A stretch of DNA of 64,000 bases from DASRDR01 sp963812945 [NCBI: uncultured Candidatus Rokubacteria bacterium] (lineage in GTDB: Bacteria; Methylomirabilota; Methylomirabilia; Rokubacteriales), in NCBI GenBank assembly GCA_963812945.1, contig CAWEXD010000008.1, positions 3,844,001 through 3,908,000 of the forward strand, in the 5' to 3' direction. The notes under the pieces are model-generated. The model had not been told where the DNA came from and ran no database searches. It saw nothing but the letters and a program-made list of their open reading frames with translations. Position numbers and translations under genes: made by a program. This document shows positions 42,937-50,940 of this stretch, piece by piece (positions within the stretch are counted from its first letter, which is position 1; every line of letters starts with the position of its first letter).

Positions 42937-44769
42937 GTGAACCGACGGGATCTCCTGCGGGGTGCCGCAGCGATGGGGGTGCTTCCCATGGGTTGCTCAC
43001 TGTCGACGACCGGCTTGGCGACAAGCGGGATCCCCAGCGGCCCCGGGCACCGGGTCCGGCCGGGTGACCCGTCGTGGCCGTCCGCCGCGAGCTGGGACCG
43101 CCTCAACCGCGACGTCGGCGGGCGTCTCATTGCCGTGCAGTCGCCCTTGGCCCAGTGTCGGGCGGCGCCCGGGAGCCCCGCGTGCGCCGAGGTCGTGCGG
43201 GGGCTGAAGAACCCTTACTACCTCGGTGACCAACCGGGGTTGACGCAGACCTCCGGCTGGGTCGACGGATGGACGTCGGCGCCGAGCGTCTATGCCGTCG
43301 CCGCCCGGGAGACCGCGGACGTGGTCGCGGCGGTCAACTTCGCCCGCACGAACCGCCTCCGCCTGGTCGTGAAAGGCGGCGGTCACAGCTATCAGGGAAC
43401 CTCCAGCGCCCCGGATTCGTTGCTGATCTGGACCCGCGCGATGAACCGGATCACTCTGCACGACGCGTTCGTGGGAGCGGGATGTGCGGGAACCCAGCCT
43501 CCCCAGCCCGCCGTGTCGGTCGAAGCCGGCGCCACCTGGATGCCCGTCTACGAGACCGTGACCACCAAAGCGGGGCGCTATGTTCAGGGCGGGGGCTGCA
43601 CGACGGTCGGTGTCGCCGGGCTCATTCAGAGCGGCGGCTTCGGCAGCTTCTCGAAGGCCTACGGCCTGGCGGCGGCGGGGCTCCTCGAGGCCGAAATCGT
43701 CACCGCCGATGGCACGGTACGGAGCGCCAATGCCTGCACCCATCCGGACCTATTCTGGGGTCTCAAGGGCGGCGGAGGTGGGAGCCTGGGCGTAGTGACG
43801 AGACTGACGCTCCGGACCCGAGAGCTCCCCGATCACGTTGGCGCCGTGTTCGGCACGATCCGGGCCGCGTCCGATGGTGCCTTCCGGCGACTCCTGGCGC
43901 AACTCATCGGGTTCTACTGCGATCAGCTGTTCAATCCTCACTGGGGTGAGCAGCTGGTGTTCGGACCAGGGAACACCGTCCGGATCGCGATGGTGTTCCA
44001 GGGGCTCGACCGGCCCAGCGCGGAGCGTGTCTGGCACCCGTTCCTCGAGTGGGTCACGCGCTCGCCGCAGGACTTCGCGATCGAGCCGCCGCTGACGATC
44101 CTGGACGCCCCAGCTCGCCGGTTCTGGGACGCCGCGTTTCTCCGGGAGAACGTCCCGGGGCTCATCGTCGCCGACGACCGGCCGGGCGCGCCGACGGGGA
44201 ACGTGTTCTGGGCCGCCAACCAGGGTGAGGTGGGGCAGTTCCTCCACGGGTACCGATCCGCCTGGCTGCCCGCCGCCTTGCTGGAGACGGATCAGCAGCC
44301 GCGCCTGGCTGAGGCGCTCTTCGCAAGCACCCGCCACAGGGGCGTGGCGTGGCACTTCAACAAGGGCCTAGCCGGCGCGCCCGCCGACGCCATCGCGGCC
44401 GCCCGGGACACCGCCATGAATCCCGCCGTAGTGGACGCCTTCGCCCTGGCGATCAGTGCCAGCGCCGGGGCACCGGCCTTCCCGGGCATCCCCGGTCCCG
44501 AGCCCGACCTCGCAGCCGCGCGCCGACAGGGCCAGCAGGTGGGCCGGGCCATGGATGAGTTGCTGAGGGTGGCACCCCGGGCAGGGTCGTACGTGGCGGA
44601 GAGCGACTTCTTCGAGTCTTCGTGGCAACAGTCCTTCTGGGGCTCGAACTACCCGAGGTTGGCCGCCGTGAAACGCCAGTATGATCCCGCGGGCCTCTTC
44701 GTCGTCCACCACGGCGTGGGAAGCGAGGAGTGGAGTGCCGATGGCTTTACACGCATCGCTGCGCGATAG
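42937..44769 (+). CDS. Secreted FAD-linked oxidase, berberine-bridge-enzyme (BBE) family
   Basis: 610 aa. MNRRDLLRGAAAMGVLPMGCS combines a Tat-like twin arginine with a possible lipobox (PMGC), so it is probably exported folded. PSVYAVAARETADVVAAVNFARTNRLRLVVKGGGHSYQGTSS is the FAD-binding PP loop with the histidine that can be covalently flavinylated; QGGGCTTVGVAGLIQSGGFGSFSKAYGLAAAGLLEAEIVTADG follows. The C-terminal YDPAGLFVVHHGVGSE is the BBE motif. Such enzymes oxidise sugars, alkaloids or polyketides. GTG start. Intact. Confidence 0.87.
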   Translation: MNRRDLLRGAAAMGVLPMGCSLSTTGLATSGIPSGPGHRVRPGDPSWPSAASWDRLNRDVGGRLIAVQSPLAQCRAAPGSPACAEVVRGLKNPYYLGDQPGLTQTSGWVDGWTSAPSVYAVAARETADVVAAVNFARTNRLRLVVKGGGHSYQGTSSAPDSLLIWTRAMNRITLHDAFVGAGCAGTQPPQPAVSVEAGATWMPVYETVTTKAGRYVQGGGCTTVGVAGLIQSGGFGSFSKAYGLAAAGLLEAEIVTADGTVRSANACTHPDLFWGLKGGGGGSLGVVTRLTLRTRELPDHVGAVFGTIRAASDGAFRRLLAQLIGFYCDQLFNPHWGEQLVFGPGNTVRIAMVFQGLDRPSAERVWHPFLEWVTRSPQDFAIEPPLTILDAPARRFWDAAFLRENVPGLIVADDRPGAPTGNVFWAANQGEVGQFLHGYRSAWLPAALLETDQQPRLAEALFASTRHRGVAWHFNKGLAGAPADAIAAARDTAMNPAVVDAFALAISASAGAPAFPGIPGPEPDLAAARRQGQQVGRAMDELLRVAPRAGSYVAESDFFESSWQQSFWGSNYPRLAAVKRQYDPAGLFVVHHGVGSEEWSADGFTRIAAR

Positions 44770-44829
44770 GAGCTGAGACGACCATCAGCCGATCGCGCGT
44801 TGGAGGGGAGCGCCGCAAGGAGATTCTCG

Positions 44830-45317
44830 ATGAGTTCGATCAGTTGCCGGGCGATCCGTGCCGAGGACGTGGACGCCGTGTCCGATGTGGCGCGGGAGGC
44901 GTGGCACGCTACATACGCCACCATCTTCGATACTGCGTTCATCGACAGTTCGTCCGTACGCACTACGCACCGGATGGGCTGAGCGCGCTGGTGCCCTTGG
45001 TCTCGGCCCAGCACATGTTCTTCGACGTGGCGCTCGATGGTGATCACATTCTCGGATTCTGCAGCATCGGTGTGACGCCGCGCGGCGCGGAGTTGTTCAG
45101 GATCTACGTGAGCCCCGCCTACAGTGGGAAGGGGGTTGGCAGCGGGCTCCTCGAGCGCGGTGAACACTTCGTTGGGACACGACGGTTCCCGTCCTACTAT
45201 TGCTTCGTCCACAAGGACAACGAGCTCGGCAAACGGTTCTATCTGCGTCGGGGCTTTGACCACCTTCCCGGCTCGGATGGGTACGATGAGTGGTACATGG
45301 AGAAGACACTCTCCTGA
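44830..45317 (+). pseudogene. GNAT acetyltransferase, frameshifted
   Basis: MSSISCRAIRAEDVDAVSDVAREAWHATYATIFDTAFIDS runs in one frame, then one missing base near 44950 moves the rest to another: FVRTHYAPDGLSALVPLVSAQHMFFDVALDGDHILGFCSIGV, ELFRIYVSPAYSGKGVGSGLLE (acetyl-CoA loop) and FYLRRGF. The two parts join cleanly, so this was a full-length GNAT of about 162 aa. Confidence 0.82.
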
Positions 45318-45494
45318 CGCGAGCTCAGCGAGTTGCCAGATCCGAAGGACTCAGAGCGCGGCCTCAGACCGCAAGCGCGAGATGAGGAGGCTGTAGCCCA
45401 CGAGAAGACCGCGCGAGCCAAAACCGGATGGAACGCTGACAGAACGCTGACAGCTGGCAATCCGAAGTAGTTTGCGAGCATCGTATCTTCTACG
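45318..45494. other. Intergenic with short tandem repeat
   Basis: About 180 bp; only GAACGCTGACA repeated in tandem near 45431-45453 is notable. Confidence 0.4.
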
Positions 45495-45815
45495 CTATGG
45501 CTCGGCATCGCGCCGCCTTCTTGGTCGCTGCGTATATCCGTCGCGCTGCCGGGACTCGGGTTGTCGATCAGGAATCTCGTGGCCGGCGATGAGCTCCTTC
45601 GTCTCGGCGAAGGGCCCGTCGACGACCGAGCGTGGCTTTCCGGAATGCTTGATGCACCAACCCTTGGAGTTGGGATGGAGCCTGGAGGCGTCGAGCCGCG
45701 TGCCGGCTCTCGCCAGTTCTTCGTGGGACCTCGCCATGGCGCGGATGAGCTCCTCCCCCGTCATCGCGCCGGCTTCCAGGTCTTGGGTGGCATTGACCAG
45801 GATCAGGAATCGCAT
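45495..45815 (-). pseudogene. YCII/DGPF-domain protein, C-terminally truncated
   Basis: MRFLILVNATQDLEAGAMTGEELIRAMARSHEELARAGTRLDASRLHPNSKG and SVVDGPFAETKELIAGHE are a normal DGPF-domain N-terminus; the final ~25 residues are replaced by unrelated RQPESRQRDG-type sequence. The ATG at 45815 is chosen over the one at 45824, which has no room after AAGGAG. Such proteins commonly sit beside ECF sigma factors of the type found just upstream. Confidence 0.72.
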
Positions 45816-45956
45816 CCCCGGCATCTCCTTGTCGTGTCAGAGCTTGAGGCCGGCGTTCGGCGGGTGGAGACTGGAACGAAGCCCTCCCTCCATCGGGGGC
45901 ATCGGTTACAGGCGCCCCATGATCGTTTGGCGGGCGCCACATCGAGCGGGGACCCA

Positions 45957-47273
45957 TCACCTCGGCAGCTCGGCCAGGCGCCGCTCGAGGAACCGCCGCT
46001 CCGGCGGATGGCGGGTGAGGGCAAGGGCGCGCCGGTAGGCGACCCGGGCGTCCGCCCTACGGCCGAGCCGCCAGCATAGGTCCGCCCGGGCCAGGTGCGC
46101 CAGCCGATAGTCCGCCAGGGCGCCACGCGCCAAGATGGCGTCGACCAGGGCGACGCCGGCCGCCGGGCCGTCGCGCATCGCGACCGCGATGGCACGATTC
46201 AGCTCGACCACGGGAGAGGGTTCCACCCGCGCCAGCGCATCGTACAGGCCGACGATCTGGGCCCAGTCCGTCGAGGCGGCCTGCGGCGCGTTGGCGTGCA
46301 CCGCCGCGATCGCCGCCTGCAGGCTGTAGGGCCCGAACCCGCGCGAGGACAGGGCCCGCTCGACCAGGACCGTGCCCTCCACGATGTGATCCCGGTTCCA
46401 GAGCGAGCGGTCTTGCTCCTCGAGCGGGATCGGGACCCCCGTCGGCGTGGTGCGCGCGAGACCTCGCGATTCGTGCAGCAGCATCAAGGCCAGCAGCCCC
46501 ATCGCCTCGGGCTCCGGCAGCATCTCGACCAGCATCCGCCCCAGACGGATCGCTTCGTCCGAGAGATCGGGCCGCATCAGCGCGCCCGACGAGGCGGAGT
46601 AGCCCTCGTTGAACACCAGGTAGATCACGCGCAGCACGCTGTCGAGCCGACCCGGTAGGTCGTCCGGCGCCGGCACCTCATAGGGAATCCGCGCGTCGCG
46701 GATCTTCGCCTTGGCCCGCACGATGCGCTGCGCCAACGTGGGCACCGGGGTGAGGAACGCGTGGGCGATCTCCTCGGTCGTGAGACCACACACCTCGCGC
46801 AGCGTGAGGGCCACCTGGGCATCTGGCGACAGAGCGGGGTGGCAGCAGATGAAGATGAGGCGCAGCCGGTCGTCCTCCACGCGCTCGGCTAGATCCGCGG
46901 AGGCCTCCTGGAGCACGGGTTCGACGGGCCCGACGGCCTCGGCCAACGCGGCGAAGCGGGCGCGCCGGCGAATGGTGTCGATGGCCCTGAACCGGCCGGC
47001 CGACACCAGCCAAGCTCGGGGATTGGCGGGGATCCCGTCGCGCGGCCATTGCTCCAGCGCGGCCCTGAAGGCCTCGTGCAGCGCCTCCTCGGCGAGGTCG
47101 AAGTCACCGATCAGGTTGATGAGCGTGGCGAGGATCCGGCGCGATTCGGCGCAGTAGATGGCGTCCAGCGCTCGCGTCACGAGGCGATGGTGGCGTCGAC
47201 CGACGGTCGCCAGAGGCTCGTCGGCACCCGGAGCCCCCGGGACGGCTGACATCAGGACGCGGCTGGTCTGCAT
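45957..47273 (-). CDS. ECF-type RNA polymerase sigma factor with TPR-like C-terminus (COG4941)
   Basis: 438 aa. Sigma-2 region: IYCAESRRILATLINLIGDFDLAEEALHEAFRAALEQWPRDGIPANPRAWL; sigma-4 region: LRLIFICCHPALSPDAQVALTLREVCGLTTEEIAHAFLTPVPTLAQRIVRAKAKIR. The rest is the long C-terminal domain seen in this subgroup (DUF6596 and repeats, ending ALTRHPPERRFLERRLAELPR). ATG at 47273 has GGAGGT four bases upstream. These sigmas are usually encoded next to YCII proteins, as here. Divergent from a TetR gene with a palindromic operator between. Confidence 0.88.
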   Translation of the reverse strand: MQTSRVLMSAVPGAPGADEPLATVGRRHHRLVTRALDAIYCAESRRILATLINLIGDFDLAEEALHEAFRAALEQWPRDGIPANPRAWLVSAGRFRAIDTIRRRARFAALAEAVGPVEPVLQEASADLAERVEDDRLRLIFICCHPALSPDAQVALTLREVCGLTTEEIAHAFLTPVPTLAQRIVRAKAKIRDARIPYEVPAPDDLPGRLDSVLRVIYLVFNEGYSASSGALMRPDLSDEAIRLGRMLVEMLPEPEAMGLLALMLLHESRGLARTTPTGVPIPLEEQDRSLWNRDHIVEGTVLVERALSSRGFGPYSLQAAIAAVHANAPQAASTDWAQIVGLYDALARVEPSPVVELNRAIAVAMRDGPAAGVALVDAILARGALADYRLAHLARADLCWRLGRRADARVAYRRALALTRHPPERRFLERRLAELPR

Positions 47274-47308
47274 GGGTACCTCCCTATGCAAGCGAAGATG
47301 AGGACACT

Positions 47309-47352
47309 GTTAACATCCTATGTTGACTCTGTCAACACTGAAGCCCTATCCT
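47309..47352. promoter_or_regulatory. TetR operator with overlapping promoter
   Basis: Perfect palindrome TGTTGAC-TCT-GTCAACA (47321-47337) plus an overlapping near-perfect one GTTAACAT-CCT-ATGTTGAC (47309-47327), so three half-sites in tandem. A -35-like TTGACT (47323-47328) lies in the palindrome and a -10-like TATCCT (47347-47352) follows after 18 bp, reading toward tetR. Autorepression and control of the divergent sigma gene are inferred. Confidence 0.7.
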
Positions 47353-47374
47353 GGGTAAAACAAAGGGGGCACCG

Positions 47375-48019
47375 GTGCCAGTAAAGCGGCGTGGGCGATC
47401 GGGGGCGGGGCGGCAGCCGCGACGAACCCCCTACCATCACGGCAATCTCCGTCGAGCCTTGCTGGATGCCGCGCTCGCGCTGATCGAGCGGGAGGGAGCT
47501 GACGCGCCGACCCTCCGGGGCGTGGCCAAGCTTGCCGGCGTCTCGCAGGCCGCCCCCTACCGCCACTTCCGGAACAAGGACGCGCTGCTAGCGGCCGTGG
47601 CCGAGGAGGGCTTCCGGGCGATGACGGAGGCGATGGGTCGGCACGCGGCCCCCCTGCGGGACGATCCGGCCGGACGGCTGCGGGCGCTCGGGCTCGCCTA
47701 CATCAAGTTCGCGACGCGTCACCCCGCGCACTTCCGCGTCATGTTCGGCCGAGTCCCGGTGGATCGCTCAGCGCACCCGAGCCTGCTGGCGGCCGCGCTG
47801 GAGACGTTCGGGCTCCTCCTCGGCACCATCCAGGAGTGCCAGGCGGCGGGGCTGGTCCGGACCGGGGACCCGGACGACCTGGCGCTCTGCGCATGGTCGG
47901 CCGTCCATGGCCTGTCCGCGCTGGCCATTGACGGAAGGCTTGGCGAGCGTACGAGGCGGCTCGAGTCGTTGGTCCAGGCCGTGAACGGCAACATCGTCCT
48001 CGGGCTCGGACCCAGGTGA
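47375..48019 (+). CDS. TetR/AcrR-family regulator (WHG-type C-terminal domain)
   Basis: 214 aa. Helix-turn-helix ALIEREGADAPTLRGVAKLAGVSQAAPYRHFRNKDALLAAVAEEGF, preceded by the HHGNLRRALLDAAL helix usual in this subgroup; the C-terminal domain has the ATRHPAHFRVMFG segment of the TetR_C_33/WHG type. GTG start with AAAGGGGG upstream. Divergent from the sigma factor, with an inverted-repeat operator in the 101-bp gap. Effector unknown. Confidence 0.87.
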   Translation: MPVKRRGRSGAGRQPRRTPYHHGNLRRALLDAALALIEREGADAPTLRGVAKLAGVSQAAPYRHFRNKDALLAAVAEEGFRAMTEAMGRHAAPLRDDPAGRLRALGLAYIKFATRHPAHFRVMFGRVPVDRSAHPSLLAAALETFGLLLGTIQECQAAGLVRTGDPDDLALCAWSAVHGLSALAIDGRLGERTRRLESLVQAVNGNIVLGLGPR

Positions 48020-48085
48020 GGGCACGGTTCTCCTCACCATGCCCGTCTCATGGCAAGGCCGCTGGTTCAGTAGGCGGTCGTCCTT

Positions 48086-48280
48086 TCACCAGGACGGGCC
48101 GCCTGAATCCGGACCGTCCCTCTGGCAACCGCTGCCTTGAACCAGGCGCTCCATTCGGGGTTCTTCGCGACGTCCCGCAAGGCCCATGAGATCCAAGGTC
48201 TTCTTCAGTACGCCACGTCTGAGACTGCCATAGATGCCAGCGACAAAGATGCGGTTCCCAGCTTGGTCGTGTTGATTCAT
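48086..48280 (-). CDS. Hypothetical small protein, possible gene cassette
   Basis: 64 aa, MNQHDQAGNRIFVAGIYGSLRRGVLKKTLDLMGLAGR..., no family recognised. It lies on the far side of an attC-like site (GTTAGAC at 48374-48368, read on the minus strand), the position expected for the next cassette of a relic array. Upstream AGTACATTAGCTA is partly palindromic. No strong ribosome binding site. Confidence 0.4.
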   Translation of the reverse strand: MNQHDQAGNRIFVAGIYGSLRRGVLKKTLDLMGLAGRREEPRMERLVQGSGCQRDGPDSGGPSW

Positions 48281-48367
48281 GGTGTCTTACTCGCTAGTAC
48301 ATTAGCTAAGTCATGGAACATATAGCGGGCATTGTGATTCCAGCGCACAAGGATGACGCCATGCCGC

Positions 48368-48436
48368 GTCTAACGCCACGGTTCGGGCACGCACGAGTAC
48401 GGGAGCGCGAGTGTGCCGCCTGGAACCGCTTGTTAG
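48368..48436 (-). repeat. attC-like site, interrupted by IS1380
   Basis: Joined across the IS to 49952 onward, the minus strand reads CCCTAAC, then AAGCGGTTCC, GGCGGCAC, a loop, GTGCGTGCCC, GAACCGTGGC and GTTAGAC, about 71 bp. The outer boxes fit (approximately RYYYAAC) and GTTRRRY of integron attC sites, and the arms pair imperfectly as attC arms do. It lies just after the VOC gene stop. Confidence 0.45.
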
Positions 48437-49947
48437 CCCTGATCCGAAAATAACTCACGCGACGAGAGCATGGGCCACCCGATCGTAGAGCGCTTCGGTT
48501 GCGGGATTCTGGGTGAGGCGCAGAACCTGGCGCCCGTCGATGCGCGCCAGGCGGCCAGCGCGAGCGATCAGCAGGAAGCGCAGGGTGCGCATGCTCCGGA
48601 AGGCGAAGGCGTAGGTCCGCTTCCGCGAGCGGGACTTGGCCGTGGCGGTCGTCTGGAGCTGGAAGCTGCGCAGCAAGTTATGGGCGAGGACGCTCAGGTG
48701 TTGCCACGCGCTGTTCGCCCCGTAGTGGTGCGTGGGCACGACGTCGAAGGCGAACTCGCCCTTGAGTTCCCCGTACGTCTTCTCCTGGGCGCCGCGCCCC
48801 GCGATGAACGCCCAGAGCGCGGCCGGGGCGAGGGCCTTGTTCGTCGTCACCGCCGAGTACTCGAAATGCCCGTCGTCGGGGGAGAAGAGATCGAGCTGGA
48901 AGTTCTTGCGCGTCGGGTGGCCGACCTGCTTCCGGTAGACAACCACCCGGAGGGTCAGGTCCCAGGGTTCCAGTCGCAGCTGGGTCTCGAAGGCGCTGAC
49001 CTGGGCGGTGATCCGGATCCAGTGGCGTTGGGCCGCGACCAGGGCCTTGAGCCCGACCCACTTCCAGAACCCGACCTTGATCGCGTACTCGCAGCCTTCG
49101 CGAGCCAGGAGGGTGAGGATCTTCTCCTGGAAAAAGGCCGCGTCCATGCGGAATTCCAGCGGGAGGCTCCGGCCGAAGCGCTCGCGGAGCTCGTGGATCA
49201 GCTCGCGAAGGAACCGGGCGGCCCCGCGGCTGTCGTGCACGTTTCCCGGCCGGTTCTTCAGCCGCAGGATGTGCCCGGTCTGGGCGAGATGGGCCAGCAG
49301 AGGATAGTAGCTGGGGTCCTTCTTGAAATGGGGATTATAGCCGCGGAAGGCCCAGGCCACCGTGTTCCCCGTGCGGACCACGGTGCCGTCGACATCGATC
49401 GTCAGCCGCGGCAGATCGAGCCGCTCGAGCTGCTCATACAGGAGCTCGCTGTTCAGGGTGATGAGCGCCTGCAGGGCTTCCTGGGTGAACTGCCTGAGCC
49501 AGTTGGCCACGGTGCGGTCGGTCGGGATGCGCGCCAGCCCGCAGAGCCGAGCCACCAGCGGGTCGTGGGCCAGATACCGCAGGTGTTCGAGACGCCGAGC
49601 GCCGACCACGATCAGCGCGATGACCAGGCACACCAGCCGGCCCGCGCCGTAGTCGCCCCCGAGCCCGTACCCGCTGAATGCCTGACGAATCCGGCGGTGC
49701 AACCCGAGCAGGCCGAAGTACCGGCGCAGCAGCTCCAGACCCCCGTACGAGGTCAGCTGCTGGGGGACGAACTCGATGGGCAGATCGGCCTTGACGACGC
49801 GGCGCAAGCTCGCTACCGTCAACCTCATCAGAAGGGCCTCCCGTGCGCGAGGGTGAACGTGGGTGCGTTCTCCCTTATGAGCGCATCGGAGGCCCTTTTG
49901 ATTCATCCCGATCGCACTTTCACGTCCTGGCTATTTTCGGATCAGGG
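48437..49947. mobile_element. Complete IS1380-family insertion sequence
   Basis: 1511 bp bounded by perfect terminal repeats CCCTGATCCGAAAATA / TATTTTCGGATCAGGG, with a 4-bp target duplication TTAG on both sides (48433-48436 and 49948-49951). One full-length transposase gene. Perfect ends, target duplication and an intact gene indicate recent insertion. Confidence 0.92.
48455..49828 (-). CDS. IS1380-family transposase
   Basis: 457 aa from the ATG at 49828 (GGGAGG eight bases upstream). DDE transposase: LPRLTIDVDGTVVRTG (first Asp), LEFRMDAAFFQEKILTLLAREGCEYAIKVGFWKW (second Asp), and GAQEKTYGELKGEFAFDVVP then YGANSAWQHLSVLAHNLLRSFQL around the Glu, all typical of IS1380. Full length and uninterrupted. 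Confidence 0.92.
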   Translation of the reverse strand: MRLTVASLRRVVKADLPIEFVPQQLTSYGGLELLRRYFGLLGLHRRIRQAFSGYGLGGDYGAGRLVCLVIALIVVGARRLEHLRYLAHDPLVARLCGLARIPTDRTVANWLRQFTQEALQALITLNSELLYEQLERLDLPRLTIDVDGTVVRTGNTVAWAFRGYNPHFKKDPSYYPLLAHLAQTGHILRLKNRPGNVHDSRGAARFLRELIHELRERFGRSLPLEFRMDAAFFQEKILTLLAREGCEYAIKVGFWKWVGLKALVAAQRHWIRITAQVSAFETQLRLEPWDLTLRVVVYRKQVGHPTRKNFQLDLFSPDDGHFEYSAVTTNKALAPAALWAFIAGRGAQEKTYGELKGEFAFDVVPTHHYGANSAWQHLSVLAHNLLRSFQLQTTATAKSRSRKRTYAFAFRSMRTLRFLLIARAGRLARIDGRQVLRLTQNPATEALYDRVAHALVA

Positions 49948-49960
49948 TTAGGGCAACCCC

Positions 49961-50311
49961 TCAGGCATGTTGGAGAATGTTAATCAGTTTTCCGAACGGA
50001 TCTCGGACATAGAATCTGCGCACACCCCACGGCTCACTCTTCGGGCCGTACTCGATTGGGACCTTCGCCCTCTTCACTCTCGCTAGAGCCGCGTCAATGT
50101 CGTCAACTTCAATCGACATGTCCGGGACAGGTGTGCCAGACCCTCCCTCTGAGGCGATGCTGACCTGAATCGTCATCTTTGAGTCGGAGCCGTACGTGCG
50201 TATCCACCCGAGGTCCATGAGCAGTTCGAGACCGAGGAGGTCGTGGTAGAAAGCACGGGCCTTCTCTACATCGGACGCGGCAACATTTGAGACGATGCGC
50301 TTGACCTTCAC
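49961..50311 (-). CDS. VOC/glyoxalase-family protein, probable integron cassette gene
   Basis: 116 aa: KRIVSNVAASDVEKARAFYHDLLGLELLMDLGWIRTYGSDSK, then PDMSIEVDDIDAALARVKRAKVPIEYGPKSEPWGVRRFYVRDPFGKLINIL, a compact two-module VOC protein as in fosfomycin/bleomycin-type proteins and many cassette-borne genes. GTG at 50311 with GAGGAGC upstream. It is flanked on both sides by attC-like hairpins, and the downstream one carries the IS1380 insertion. Ligand unknown. Confidence 0.85.
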   Translation of the reverse strand: MKVKRIVSNVAASDVEKARAFYHDLLGLELLMDLGWIRTYGSDSKMTIQVSIASEGGSGTPVPDMSIEVDDIDAALARVKRAKVPIEYGPKSEPWGVRRFYVRDPFGKLINILQHA

Positions 50312-50338
50312 CTAGTGCTCCTCGCGTAGTGCTCCTCG

Positions 50339-50439
50339 CGCCTAAAGGCCTCGAGATGAGCCGCCGGCCCGCCCAAGGCGAGTATCGCGCCAACCTCAAC
50401 GCCTGGCTGGCCGGGTCGGCTCCATTAGTTGTAAGGCGG
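50339..50439 (-). repeat. attC-like hairpin after the methyltransferase remnant
   Basis: Minus strand: CCGCCTTACAACTAATGG, GAGCCGACCCGGCC, a ~40-bp loop, GGGCCGGCGGCTCAT, then GGCCTTTAGGCG. The inner arms pair well and the outer boxes resemble RYYYAAC and GTTRRRY, each with one mismatch, so it may be decayed. It begins seven bases after the stop of the preceding ORF, the usual cassette layout. Confidence 0.4.
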
Positions 50440-50441
50440 GT

Positions 50442-50806
50442 TCATTCGTCGCTGATGCCGCCTATTTGCGTCTGTGACGTTCGGGCGATCGCCAGCGCCG
50501 TCTCAGCCACGTCAACGCCCAGAAACGACAATCCAGCGAGGTGACGTGAAGAGCGTTCTCGCCGGTCCCGCAGCCCGCATCGAGCACCGCTCCGGCGAAT
50601 CCGCCTTCGGATCCAAAGCGCACTACTGCGGGCTGCGGCCGGCCAATATCCCAAGGTGCGGGGCCGTCGTGGTACGACGCATCCCAGGGCAGTCCCGTCA
50701 GCCGTTCGTGACTGGTTGGGTTCCGACCACTGAACGGATCGTCAGCGAGGGTCCTGATCGCTCCGACAACTTCGTCCCCTTCCTGCAACTGCCCTTGCCA
50801 CGTCAT
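50442..50806 (-). pseudogene. SAM-dependent methyltransferase, frameshifted and C-terminally truncated
   Basis: MTWQGQLQEGDEVVGAIRTLADDPFSG..., SYHDGPAPWDIGRPQPAVVRF and AVLDAGCGTGENALHVTSL (SAM motif I) in one frame, then GLSFLGVDVAETALAIAR in another after a one-base loss near 50527. The rest of the ~200-residue fold is missing; the frame ends SQTQIGGISDE just before an attC-like hairpin. Confidence 0.78.
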
Positions 50807-50940
50807 CGTGCACGCTCCCACTTGCAGCCGAGATCGCCCCTGCCGGCGCGGCTCACCGCCGGAGGAGCCCGGCGATGTGCGTGAGCTCGGGCAGGGTCAG
50901 GCGCTCTTGAGGCGTCAAGGTCGATTCACACGGCGCGGGG

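Noticed and set aside
48270-48330. Palindromic AGTACATTAGCTA region as an operator
   Set aside because: The symmetry is weak, and its neighbour is an uncertain small ORF.
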